From NCBI GenBank assembly GCA_036873135.1, contig JAPTYO010000007.1:24410763-24474762 (forward strand): a stretch of DNA of 64,000 nucleotides, written 5' to 3'. The translations under genes were made by a program, and so were the position numbers. The first letter of the stretch is position 1. Each line of letters opens with the position of its first letter. The stretch comes from Clarkia xantiana subsp. parviflora (taxonomy: Eukaryota > Streptophyta > Magnoliopsida > Myrtales > Onagraceae). The notes under the pieces are model-generated. The model did not search any database, was not told where the DNA came from, and was given only the letters and a program-made list of their open reading frames with translations. This document shows positions 37,076 to 47,201 of this stretch, piece by piece.

Positions 37076-39624
37076 TCTACTACATATATAAATTTACCAC
37101 CGGCCCTCACCCCTAAATGCTTTCAGTATGTCACCTAACTCCAACCGCTGCATCCTGCTCAGGTTTACTCTTCTTCTGCAAACCGGTGCTTCCAAACGCC
37201 GACATGCTTGCCTTCTATTGGTCTCGATTGACTTCCAGAGATGTCGATTGCCTCTATGTAGTATCCCGTATCCACCCACACACCTTGCTCTACAGTCCAC
37301 CCCCTTCAGTCGATGAATTTCACACCTTCGGCAGCCAAAAGGGACCACCAATGGCCTCTGACCCTCTAAGTTCAGTAGCCGCTGTCGCGCCCCCTTTCTT
37401 GCGATCATTGTGTGTCTTCATCTGTGGATGTGTCGACCCTGATAGCAACAGCCTTCGAAGACAGCAACAACCTTCGAAAAAACATTTAGCGTCACTTGAT
37501 CAAGGTATTCTCTTTAAATTTGCTTGAACAATTATATATTCTCGGTGTAAATCTATCTCTTTGTTCTCATGATTTTAGGTTAGAGTAGAGGTGAATCCTT
37601 GGTTATTAAGTGCTTCATTCTGAAGTACCTTCTCAATCGATCATTAGTTCGTACTGGTTCCTTCCTTACTCAACCATTCCTTCTCGCTCTTCATCCTTTA
37701 TTCTTACTCCTTCGAATTAACATATGCTTGTCGTACGTAGGTCACCAACATATTTGACTTACCGCCCACATCGTCAATCACATTCCTTGTATGATGAGGG
37801 ATTGTGTGGATCGAATAGAGCAAAAAAACACCATTTCAATGTTCTCACATTTGCGGAGGAAAGATCTGATCTCGGATTACTCTCACTTCTATTCGTGTAC
37901 GGAGGAATTGTGTAATTTTGGATAGTAATTTCCACTTCAGTGTGGCGTGATTATCCTCGTGAGGCTCTGGAAGCTTCACATGTTTTGGTTAATGATGTTG
38001 TTTTGCTTAATAATGTCATTGCAGTCTGCTCTTCTTTACTATTGTGCACTACTAAAGCATTAAGGGAGGGGAAGTCTATCCATGAATGTTTTACATTGAA
38101 CTTTTCTGATTCTAATGTGTGTTTGCTAACAATGCCTTGATCAACATGTACGCAAAATGCAGGTGTTTTATCAAGCCCAACTCGGATATTCAACTCGATA
38201 TTGGACAACAATGTCGTCTCATGTACTTCAATGATCAATGGTTAACTCTGAAATAATTGCTTCAGTGAGGCACTGACCATCATCAGAGAAATTGAGTCTG
38301 CCAATATAAGATCTGATGAGGTAATAATGTTGTATGTGATTTCAGTCTGCTCAAAAAGGGAAGAACAAAGCTCATTGATTAGATTGATTTCTTGGTACGT
38401 ATGATTTATGTGATAAAGGAAACATTAAACTGGCAATTTTCCTTATAGCTATGCATGATAAACCCACTGAAATCATACGCTACACTACCTCTTGATGGTG
38501 CCCTACAAGTATTTTACTCAAATTCATGACTCTCAGTCATCTTAATCAGTGTTTATTGCTACCAACTAATAGATTAGTGCACAACTTAGATACACTACCT
38601 GAAACTCTTGAATTTAGGGGGTCAAATAAAATCACTCGACTTGGAATTTGGAGAACTTTGACTTAAGAATTTCATGGCGCTCAACAAAGGCACTTGATGT
38701 TGCGTCATGTAGATATTGGTTTACCCTTGTCTCATGACTTCATTCTTAGATAATGTATTATATTTCGCTGCTTGTTTTTGATTGAACTGATCCATCTGCA
38801 TTTATGTTGCAGTTTAACTCTCTTGATGATTTCTAGCCTGTGGAATTGAAGTTATATCGGAGAAATCAATAGCACTCTACTTGAAAGCCGAGTGGAGTTT
38901 CATCTTTAGCTATTCATTCTCTTCAACTAAGGAGTATCCTAAAAAATTGCAATGTATGCACTACATAAATTAAGAATTTACTAAACATGCTTTCTTCTAA
39001 ACTGCTATTAGTGAACTATAATTGTAGATTATGCATAGAGAATGCCATTGCTATAAACTATCTATCTCGTGGTTGTGTGACGCTTTTCCTCTCCGGTATC
39101 CATAATATCCAATCTCCAGCTTCCAACATATCTTTACCCTGGCTCACTCAAGCTTTTCCCCTTCAGTGTTCAGGGGCTTGGTGACACTTTTCCTCTTTGT
39201 TTATACAATAAAATTCATAAACATAATTCAATTACATCTAATATGCTAACTATAGTTTGTCCAATAGTGTGGCCTTGTGTTTTTATCTACTATATGATGA
39301 AGTAGATACTCGCCTAAATTGGTTGGATGAGGAACTTGCATATGGTCATTTTCTTTGGCTACTGCACTGCATCTACCACCCACTTATCTTTCAAAATTAG
39401 TTATTCTAACTGTTTATCTCAAGTTGTTTGATAATATTACACCCTCAAACTCAAACAATATAGCAATTAATTAAAATTTAATGTATGGTTTTCACAACAC
39501 TTCTAAAAAAAGAATAAAGATAAAACCTCTGTTTACTTATATTATAATTTGTTGGTTCAAAATTATTATTATTATTTATATATACAATGTGACGCGCGTG
39601 CAACGTACGCGCACATAATTCTAG
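37076..39624 (+). mobile_element. Gene-carrying Helitron, about 2.55 kb
   Basis: The 5' end reads TCTACTACATATATAAATTTACC, typical of plant Helitrons. The 3' end has a GC hairpin at 39594-39612 (GCGCGT, 7-base loop, ACGCGC) followed by CTAG at 39621-39624. The preceding base is A and the following base is T, as expected for A|T insertion without target duplication. It has no Rep/helicase gene, so it is non-autonomous. Between the ends lie non-repetitive, genic-looking segments (37100-37510, 37700-37915, 37940-38400, 38990-39190), one of which is a broken PPR gene. Confidence 0.75.
37940..38390 (+). pseudogene. Captured PPR gene fragment inside the Helitron
   Basis: The reading WRDYPREALEASHVLV..NNVIAVCSSL.., then KALREGKSIHECF, followed after a frameshift near 38130 by NNALINMYAKCR and then FNSILDNNVVSCTSMING, is the unmistakable pattern of a plant pentatricopeptide-repeat protein (E/PLS type). 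PPR proteins process organellar RNA. Here at least one frameshift, an in-frame stop near 38240 and the lack of both ends make it nonfunctional. The neighbouring open segments in the Helitron may come from the same or other genes. Confidence 0.8.
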
Positions 39625-39808
39625 TTTTCATACAAAATGCATTGAAAAGACTTTATTCATTTTATACGAATATCATGTGCATTATTATTTATTATAATAA
39701 TAAGTTATGAAGTAGATTAAAAAAAAAAAAAAACTACTAATAATAACAAAATTATTATCATAATAATCTATAATGATAATACAAAGTATTTTGTCTATTT
39801 AATAAATA

Positions 39809-40691
39809 GGGTTAAGAACCTATATAAGGTCTTAACTATGACTCATGTTAACGGGAGAGGTCTGAAATTTGAAATGTTGATTTGAGAGGTCTGAAATTTC
39901 AATTTTGTTGAAATTAGGTTTTCCATCCATTTTTAAGGTTAACTTTAACAGGATTGTGTGAAATGACGTTTTTGCCCCTTTTATTATTTTGTTTTATTTA
40001 ATATCTTATTTGAGGAAATGTGAAATGACAAAATTACCCATGAAGTCAAATTACTCCGGCCACCGCCACCGGCTCCGGCCACCACCACCCCGACTCCGGC
40101 GACCACCACCCCAGTTCCGGCGACCACCACGCAACTCCGGCGACCGCCACCACGGCTCCGATTGGGCCCAAATCGGAGCCACAGAGCTCCAAATCGGAGC
40201 TCTGTGGCCCCGATCTGGAGCTATGTGGCTCCGATTTGGAGCTCTGTGGCTCCGATTTGGGCCAATCGGAGTCGGTGGCTCCGATTTGAGCCCAATCGGA
40301 ACCATGGTGGTGGTCGCTGGAGTTGCGTGGTGGTCGCCGGAGTTGGGGTGGTGGTCGCCGGAGCTGGGGTGGTGGTCGCCGGAGACGGGTGGTGGTTGCC
40401 AGAGCCGCGGTGGCGGTGGCCGGAGCGGTGGTGGTTTTAAGGGCATTTTCGTCTTTTCCTTTCAAGCATGTGAGGAGCACACTTTGATTGAATGGCATTT
40501 TGGAATTTTATTTTATTTTTGGTCACATGTCAAGCACATGACTAACTTCCGTTAGTTTTAACAGAAAAAATTAACGGAACCTCTTATATCAACAAAGTTA
40601 AAATCTCAGACCTCTCAAATCAACATTTGAAATTTCATACCTCTCCCGTTGACATGAGTCATAGTTCAGACCTTTCATAGGTTCTTAACCT
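39809..40691. mobile_element. Mutator-like foldback MITE, 883 bp, TSD TAATAAATA
   Basis: Begins gggttaagaacctatataag and ends cataggttcttaacct. Flanked by exact 9-bp repeats TAATAAATA (39800-39808 and 40692-40700). The GC-rich core (40050-40440) is a mirror of ccggcgaccaccacc and ggtggtggtcgccgg units plus ggagctctgtggctccg, giving spurious open frames on both strands. It is closely related to the element in the NLR gene at 42832-44070. Confidence 0.9.
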
Positions 40692-41139
40692 TAATAAATA
40701 CTAATAAAATAATAACACTCCGTAATGTTGGACGTAATCTCATATTACTTCTGTTTTTTTTATGTAATCTCATATTACGTTGAATGAAGTTTGGATGTAA
40801 TCTGAGATTACAATAGACATTACATTATAATTCACATTACGTCGTTTGACAAACCAAATAACGTAATGTTGATGTAAAATGGGACGTAATGTGAGATTAT
40901 ATCCCACATTACATCCATCCAAACACCCACTTGTAGTAACACTTGTAGTATTATTGTTACAACTTATAATATACAATAGTTTAAATGATGAGAAAGATTT
41001 TAGCTAACTACGTAATATACTATCTGGATCAAAGGTTCGGTATTTTCCTATATAGGATAGCCACCAATTAGTCACCAATGTTACAGGATCTAAAATATGG
41101 GATTCTTGGAGACTAAAACTAAATATCTACACAACAAGA

Positions 41140-41700
41140 AGTTGGGAGAATAGCCACTTCCATCCAATTAGAAGGTCAACATCTTTGCAGAACTCAGCAT
41201 CAAGTTGTTGAAACATTTCGGGGACAGCAACCCATCTGTGGAACACCAAAGCTATACCTGATTAATAAACACCAAAGATGAGCAAAAAAACTGATTACAA
41301 GACCATCTGTTCAAATCAGATGGCCTTGCCTCCAATGCTTACTATACCAATAACACCATAGTGTGCAAGGCAAATAACCAGAAACTAGCATAATAGAAAA
41401 ACAGTAATTAACTCAAACCATAAGTAGAAGAATTACCCGAAATTGGTACAGTCGAGATCTAAGCATCGTGCAATGTCTCTCTCTTTAAGCACCTTCATCC
41501 TCCGAAAAAATCTTGACCCAAAAATTAACAAAATTATGAGTGTTGAGGTCTTCCATTTAAGGAACAAATTCAGTTCAGCTATCCACTATGGAAATTTAAC
41601 AAAACTAGTAAATTACTCAAGGCTATGAATTCGGTCTATAAGCTGCTCTCTATCTTCATGAACTCGGTCCTTTTTTCCTTTAGCAGCTGAAATCAGTAGT
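41140..41700 (-). other. Possible gene fragments downstream of the NLR
   Basis: Two short open segments with splice-like borders lie on the minus strand. One near 41635-41690 (after an acceptor-like tttcag) reads AAKGKKDRVHEDREQLIDR. One near 41150-41245 reads VAVPEMFQQLDAEFCKDVDL and ends in a stop. I do not recognise a family. They could be exons of a decayed gene or chance open frames; there is no connecting structure. Confidence 0.25.
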
Positions 41701-42141
41701 ATAGGTCAAAAGATAAGAAATGCAAGGGCTAAATGTGACCTGCATCTGCTTGAGTAACCTGCATCATAGACCAAGCGAATGGAATAAAAAGTATGATCAA
41801 ACATGGAAACTTGACAGCCACCTTCTTGTCAATTTTGATGCAATAATCTGTTCTTAAGCACATGCCTCATGGGTATTCGTATAGGTGTAAAATTTAACTT
41901 TAGCAACAAAAGAAACACAACTAGGAAAGTTACACATGATTGGAAATTTGGAAGAAAAAACAAATAGAGACAAGATAAAAGTGCACCTGTTATTTGATAT
42001 GGAATTAATATGATAGGTACAACTTCATTTGTGCTTTCAAGAACAATCCCACAGATTAATGTAATAGCATACAAACAAACTCAATCAACATTATAGTACT
42101 AACAATTTGGCTTGAAGAAAATGCAGTCCTCAACTAAGTCC

Positions 42142-42831
42142 TCATTCGGGAAACGCCTTGAATTTGGGAGCGAGAAGCTGCTTAGTGGCACGATCATTCC
42201 ATTTCAACCGATCCCACCACATTTGACCTCCTTCAATCTGCTGCAGTTTTTCATACTGACTTTGGTTGCTGCCAATAACACCCAGTGGGAGCTTCTGCAG
42301 ACTAGCACAGTTATAAACTAGTATGTATGTGAGCGATGGAAATGGGAGTGGCTTCCCGCATATGCTCTTCAGCTCTGGGAGAGTACGCAATACAAGCGCT
42401 CTTAGGCATGAGAACTTAACAGTTTGGCTTTCTATAGTAGTACTGGTACCGCCCTCCTTCACTAATTCTGTCATCCTTCGACAAGCCTTCAACGATATGA
42501 TTTCGAGATAAGGAGCACTGTAAATCAAAGAGGTTAAATGTAGTAATTCCCGACAGCCGACTAAAGACACTTGGCGAAGGTTGTGGAAACAAGGCTGGAG
42601 TGCCATTCTAGAAGAAACTCCGACACCGGGATGCTGAATCTCTATACTAATCTCTCCCAGATTATGACAACCAGCAATGGAAAGGTTCTGTAAATGCTTC
42701 ATTGCTTTCACCGAGGACTCAGAAAGTCTTACTGAAGTCAAACCGTCGCAACTCTTCAGAGTGAGAGATTTTAAGCAACTCTGCACCTCCGGATATGTCC
42801 ATAACTGATGGACTTCCGATGCAAAATACAA
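42142..42831 (-). pseudogene. Severed 3' LRR portion of the NLR gene
   Basis: This is the C-terminal leucine-rich repeats of the NLR whose N-terminal part is at 44014-46116. It opens directly at the element boundary (LYFASEVHQLW) and reads without interruption through LRR units (SCLKSLTLKSC, MKHLQNLSIAGC, NLRQVSLVGC, LEIISLKAC) to a stop at 42142. If the element and one 9-bp duplication are left out of the count, the two parts add up to exactly 909 codons including the stop, in one frame, a normal size for an RPS2-type protein. As it stands this part has no start codon or promoter of its own. Confidence 0.9.
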
Positions 42832-44070
42832 GGGTTAAGAACCTATGAAAGGTCTGAACTATCACCCATGTTAACGGGAGAGGTCTGAAATTTAAAAAGT
42901 TAATAACAAAGGTCTGAAATTTCTGTTTTGTTGATAACAGCGGTCTCCGTTAGTTTTTTCCGTTAAAACTAACGGAAGTTGGTCACATGCTTGGCATGTG
43001 ACCGGAAATTAAATAAAATTCCGAAAATGCCCTTCTATCAAGTGTGCCCCTCACATGCATGGAGTGAAAAGACCAAAATGCCCTTGAAGCCACCACGGTA
43101 CTCCGGCGACCACCGACGTACTCCGGCGACCACCGACGTACTCCGGCGACCACCACCGTACTCCGGCGACCACCACCGTACTCCGGCGACCACCACCAAG
43201 GCTCCGGCGACCACCACCAAGGCTCCGATTGGGCCAAAATCGGAGCCACCGGCCCCGATTGAGCTCCGATTGGACTCCGATCGGGGCCAAAAAAGCTCCG
43301 ATCGGAGCCAAAAAGCTCCGATCGGAGCTCTGTGGCTCCGGTCGGAGCCACAGAGCTCCAGATCGGAGCTCTGTGGCTCCGGTCGGGGCCACAGAGCTCC
43401 AGATCGGAGCTCTGTGGCTCCGGTCGGGGCCACAGAGCTCCAGATCGGAGCTCTGTGGCCCCGGCCGGAGCCACAGAGCTCCGATCTGGAGCTCTGTGGC
43501 CCCGGCCGGAGCCACAGAGCTCCGATCTGGAGCTCTGTGGCTCTGGTCGGAGCCACAGAGCTCCGGTCGGAGCTCTGTGGCTCCGACCAGAGCCACAAAG
43601 CTCCGATCGGAGCTTTTTTGGCTCCGATCGGAGCTTTTTTGGCCCCGATCGGAGCTTTTTGGCCCCGATCGGAGCTTTTTGGCCCCGTTCGGAGCTTTTT
43701 TGGCCCCCTGGTGGCCGGAGTCGGGTCGCCGGAGCCGAGGTGGTGGTCGTCGGAGTCGAGGTGGTGGTCGCCGGAGTCGGGTGGTGGTGACCGGAGTCGG
43801 GTGGTGGTGACCGGAGTTGGATGGTTTTAATTTGACTTTAGGGGTAAAATTGTCATTTCACATTTCCTTAAATAAGATATTAAATAAAACAAAATATTAA
43901 AGGGGCAAAAATGTCATTTCACACAATTCTGTTAAATTTAACCCTAAAAATGGACGGAAAACCTCAAATCAACAAAATTGAAATTTCAACCTCTGTTATT
44001 AACTTTTTAAATTTCAGACCTCTCCCGTTAACATGAGTGATAGTTCAGACCTTTCATAGGTTCTTAACCC
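42832..44070. mobile_element. Foldback MITE inside the NLR gene, 1239 bp, TSD AAAATACAA
   Basis: Begins gggttaagaacctatgaaag and ends tcataggttcttaaccc, a near-perfect terminal inversion. Exact 9-bp duplications AAAATACAA flank it (42823-42831 and 44071-44079). The arms share the gttaacgggagaggtctgaa block with the element at 39809-40691. The core (43085-43800) is an array of palindromic GC-rich units. It has no transposase. It sits in the coding sequence of the resistance gene and introduces a stop shortly after the junction. Confidence 0.97.
43085..43800. repeat. Palindromic GC-rich minisatellite core of the foldback
   Basis: From 43090 the unit ccggcgaccaccgacgtact repeats about seven times. 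It is followed by alternating gagctctgtggctccg and cggagccacagagctcc units (about a dozen), then gatcggagcttttttggc units, then ggtggtggtcgccggagtcg. Because the units are multiples of three and nearly stop-free in all frames, long overlapping open frames (up to 283 codons) appear on both strands. They are not genes. Confidence 0.9.
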
Positions 44071-46116
44071 AAAATACAATACAAGTGATACCTCGGATTT
44101 CTCTGCTTCCACACCCTGTAATGACTTCATCAATTTTTCGCAGTGAACGGCCTCGGCCTCGGATATCAGCAGATCCGGATTATAAGTAGTACGGAATAAT
44201 CTCAAAGACGGAATGATCATACTTCCCTCCGAAAAATCCTCCAGATCCACGATCGAATTTAAGAATAAAAACCTCAATTTTACCAGTTTCTTCAACTCCT
44301 TTGGCAGCTTCTTTATTCTTGTTGACTCAATCCCAAGATATTGGAGGTTGGTTAGCTCCCCAATATCCCCTGCTAACTCCCTCAACCGAGAATTGTAACT
44401 CAAATCCAAGACTTTCAAAGATGGCATTGATGAGAAGAAACCACTTGGAAAGCTCTCCACCGTCGTGCTCCTCAGTATCAATGTGCTTAAATTCAAACAC
44501 GGTAATGCCACTGTTGGGAATTCTTGGATAACTGTTCCTGCATGCATCACAGAGACCATTTCTGCATCCTTCCATTTCTCAAATTCACTCAATCCAATCG
44601 TCCGCTGATTTTCTTGAACTAGGATTTTCCCCGTATCACGAGCTACCCATAGGGCCATCTCTCGGATAAGATCATGCATCTTGTACAACACAATGTATTT
44701 CTCTGTGAAACTCGTTCCACCAAGATGTTTCTCCAACAAACAAGCGCTACTTAGTTTATCAAAAACATCCTCACACTGAGTACGGACTTTATGAATATTG
44801 TCATGTTCATCAAAAAAACCCTCACCAATCCACAGTTCAAAAAGATCATACTTGTCCAAGTAAAAGTCCTCAGGAAACAAGCAACAGTACAAGAAGCATT
44901 TTTTGTGAGTTTCATCAGGCAAAGCATGATAACTAAACTCGAGTCTGGAAATGACTTGTTCCTTCATACCTTGGAACTTTGCAGGACGAGTTTTCAGGAC
45001 TTGTACAGCTTCTTCCCAGTGGTGAAGCTGCTTCTTGAAGAAGAGTGCTCTCCCAACAGTAGCAAGAGCCAATGGCAAGAAGTCACATTCTTTAACTATA
45101 ATTTCAGCAAGCTCAGGGATTCGAGGGTGAGCATTCCAAGTATCTTCCCCCAACTTCTCCCGAAAAAGTTGAAGTGCTTCTTTTGGCGGTAAGCACTCCA
45201 CTTTCATTCTCTTTTCAACTCTCATACGGCCACAAACTTCATCCGATCGAGTAGTGAAAAGTAGCTTTGTATTGGCTTGATAATGAGGGATGCCTACACT
45301 ATCAAGATCTAGACTCTCCCAAAGGTCATCTAAAAACACAATGAAATTCCTTACACACAGAAAGTCCTGAATTCTTTTACATCTCTCTTCTTTGCTTCTG
45401 TCAACCCAATCCTTATCAGAGAACTTCAACTGCTTCCAGATTTTCTCTTGAATTTGGTCAACGTTCACTGGTTGGGACACCACAACCCAGAGAACTGGAT
45501 AATAGTTGGGGTTAACTGTCACAATACTGTTATGGATCTTTGTCAGGAGCGTAGTCTTTCCCACCCCACCAACCCCGAACAAACCAATGCTTCTTACTCT
45601 CTGATCATCGATCCACTTCAACACAGTATCAAACATCAAATCCATGCCCACAGTAGGCTCTTGAGATCCCACAAGAGAGGAATGCTCTGCAACATTGCTT
45701 GTAACTTGACCATCTTTGAAGTTACGACCAATGTTGAGTTCCTCCAGGATTCCCGCTTTCACTTCATCAGCTTCCTTTGCCAACTTATAGCGAGACCGAC
45801 CGGTGATCGGACAACAGCCTCCCAAGCAACTCTTCTGCACAGCTTCCTCACCTTTCTGCACAATGTCATCTACTTCCTTACTGATCTCTTCCACTCTCTT
45901 CAACCATCCAATAACTTCTCTTGTCGCTACCTGATTCTGCTCCTGTTGAACCTTCATAACCCTGATCTTCACATCTTTACTAACATCAACTAGTCTTTCC
46001 CTCTCTACACTCAAATTCTTGAGGCTCCTCCGAAAACCCTTGATAAGCAGCCTATACTTGGCCGATAGCTCCCAGCATTTAACGCATATATCAAAGACTG
46101 GAGTTACAATATCCAT
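44014..46116 (-). CDS. CC-NBS-LRR immune receptor, truncated by insertion
   Basis: Intracellular NLR of the RPS2/RPS5 class, an effector-triggered immunity receptor. The single-exon frame starts MDIVTPVFDICVKCWEL (coiled-coil N-terminus). NB-ARC motifs follow: P-loop GVGGVGKTTL (181-190), kinase-2 FIVFLDDLW (258-266), RNBS-B LLFTTRSDEVC (285-295), a GLPLA variant DFLPLAL (345-351, usual Gly replaced by Phe), RNBS-D CFLYCCLFPEDF (407-418), MHDL (480-483). LRRs begin near residue 540. The frame then runs into the foldback element, replacing the remaining LRRs with about 19 foreign residues and a stop at 44014, for 700 residues total. A CC-NBS protein with half its LRRs is expected to be nonfunctional or mis-regulated. 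The upstream TATA-rich stretch at 46296-46312 may be its promoter. Confidence 0.93.
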   Translation of the reverse strand: MDIVTPVFDICVKCWELSAKYRLLIKGFRRSLKNLSVERERLVDVSKDVKIRVMKVQQEQNQVATREVIGWLKRVEEISKEVDDIVQKGEEAVQKSCLGGCCPITGRSRYKLAKEADEVKAGILEELNIGRNFKDGQVTSNVAEHSSLVGSQEPTVGMDLMFDTVLKWIDDQRVRSIGLFGVGGVGKTTLLTKIHNSIVTVNPNYYPVLWVVVSQPVNVDQIQEKIWKQLKFSDKDWVDRSKEERCKRIQDFLCVRNFIVFLDDLWESLDLDSVGIPHYQANTKLLFTTRSDEVCGRMRVEKRMKVECLPPKEALQLFREKLGEDTWNAHPRIPELAEIIVKECDFLPLALATVGRALFFKKQLHHWEEAVQVLKTRPAKFQGMKEQVISRLEFSYHALPDETHKKCFLYCCLFPEDFYLDKYDLFELWIGEGFFDEHDNIHKVRTQCEDVFDKLSSACLLEKHLGGTSFTEKYIVLYKMHDLIREMALWVARDTGKILVQENQRTIGLSEFEKWKDAEMVSVMHAGTVIQEFPTVALPCLNLSTLILRSTTVESFPSGFFSSMPSLKVLDLSYNSRLRELAGDIGELTNLQYLGIESTRIKKLPKELKKLVKLRFLFLNSIVDLEDFSEGSMIIPSLRLFRTTYNPDLLISEAEAVHCEKLMKSLQGVEAEKSEVSLVLYFGLRTYERSELSLMLTGEV

Positions 46117-46905
46117 GGCGCGCTCAAACTCAGAAACAAGAGCAGTTAATTGTAATTCTCAGTGAGAATGGAAATGGATTCAGTAGCGGATAGCTGCAGA
46201 TGCAACTCTTTCGGTCTAACTTGAAGGTTTTATCATTATTTATTACAAGCCATGTGTTTTTCATCGTTCAAGTGAAGTCTTAGTCTTTGCCCTTATATAT
46301 ATATATATATACACACCTAATCATGGGTAGTTACCAACACACATGCATGTCCATGTTACTAATAACTAATCAATTTAATAAGCAATTAAATAAATGAGAA
46401 TATTTTTTGTGAAATTAATTACAGTTATCTAGAAACGCGTTAAGTTTTGCAATGGGCCAATTCAGGTCCAAAGGTCTACAAAAATCATTTGTATATGAGT
46501 GGTTTCATTCTAAAATTAATTGGTGGTAGTAGGAGTTAACCGCTTATTTGTATGATACTCAACTACAATGGAAACCAGTAATGGTTGTATTGTATGTATT
46601 TCAACTTCAATTCACGGTGTGAGTCTTAACACTCCTCCGCTCGATGAATACTCTTCGATTAAGACATCACTTTATCAAACAGACGAGCGTGAAATTATTT
46701 GGGAACCATCACTGTCGAGATAAGGCATAAATCTTTAATATCCATACTAAAGATTTAAGAAAGCATCCGTCACAGTGAACAAACCTCAAGACCGAAGACT
46801 GGATTGTCCCGTTTCAGAAGCTCGATAATCATCACTCACCAAACAATTGAGAAACGAAACAAAGTGAACAAAGAATGAAGTTCAGATTGATACTAAACTG
46901 AGCAC
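46117..46905. other. NLR upstream region; no gene
   Basis: Contains a (TA)n tract at 46295-46311 about 180 bp upstream of the NLR start codon, a plausible promoter element. It also contains a stretch at about 46560-46830 with tcttaacactcctccgctcg, which looks like transposon-derived sequence. No coding exons were recognised. The third and later exons expected for the TTL gene fragment to the right are not here. Confidence 0.45.
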
Positions 46906-47201
46906 CCTCTGGCTTCTATTGTTGTGTGCAGAGGCGGACTCCCCAATCTGAGGCTGCGCCTTGACGGCCTCCAGCCACCCGTTCACACAACAATTCTAGA
47001 TAATCCACGGACATATTTAAGCTTGACGCATGGATGAGAACTATGAAGAGCAAGAACTGATACCTGACTGAACCAGATATCTCCGTTGGCGGCGATTGCG
47101 TCGTCGAAGGAGCGGAAAGGAGAAACTAAGGCCATCTCCTTGGCGAATTTGGTGCTTCCGCAGCGGGAAATGAAATGCTTCTCCTCGAAGAGCAGTTCCA
47201 T
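46906..47201 (-). pseudogene. TTL: TTL (OHCU decarboxylase) 5' fragment, two exons
   Basis: Exon 1 (47064-47201), from the ATG, reads MELLFEEKHFISRCGSTKFA and ends GDIWFSQ. Exon 2 (46906-46995, acceptor tctag) reads VNGWLEAVKAQPQIGESA and ends SQR before a donor gtgctc. Phases agree. This is the start of the plant bifunctional TTL/allantoin synthase, whose N-terminal domain is the OHCU decarboxylase of urate degradation; the (G)WLEA..PQIG motif lies near its active site. No further exons (rest of the decarboxylase or the HIU hydrolase domain) can be found before the NLR. The gene is truncated at its 3' side. A complete copy presumably exists elsewhere. Confidence 0.8.

Larger units (their letters stand above)
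36681..40928. mobile_element. Inverted-repeat element (gtaatgtgagattac) with two insertions
   Basis: The left arm begins gggcatttggatgggcgtaa and the right arm ends cattacatccatccaaacaccc. Both arms consist of gtaatgtgagattac-type repeats. The flanking sequence (cacttg on both sides) may be a short target duplication. Removing the Helitron (37076-39624) and the foldback (39809-40691) leaves an element of about 0.8 kb without coding capacity. A remnant of the same AT-rich interior (ttattattattatattaat) occurs at 63815-63880. Confidence 0.7.

Noticed and set aside
37117..37527. 136-codon frame at the start of the Helitron as a functional gene
   Set aside because: It lies inside a non-autonomous Helitron with other broken segments, has alternative open frames on the other strand and no recognisable domain.
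39989..40555. 188-codon open frame and antisense partners at 40.0-40.5 kb
   Set aside because: Same cause: the mirror core of the related foldback with a TAATAAATA duplication.
42979..43830. Long open frames on both strands (up to 283 codons) at 43.0-43.8 kb
   Set aside because: They are generated by palindromic 3n-periodic GC-rich units of a foldback element. The same region is open in several frames on both strands and encodes only repeats, so no protein is supported.
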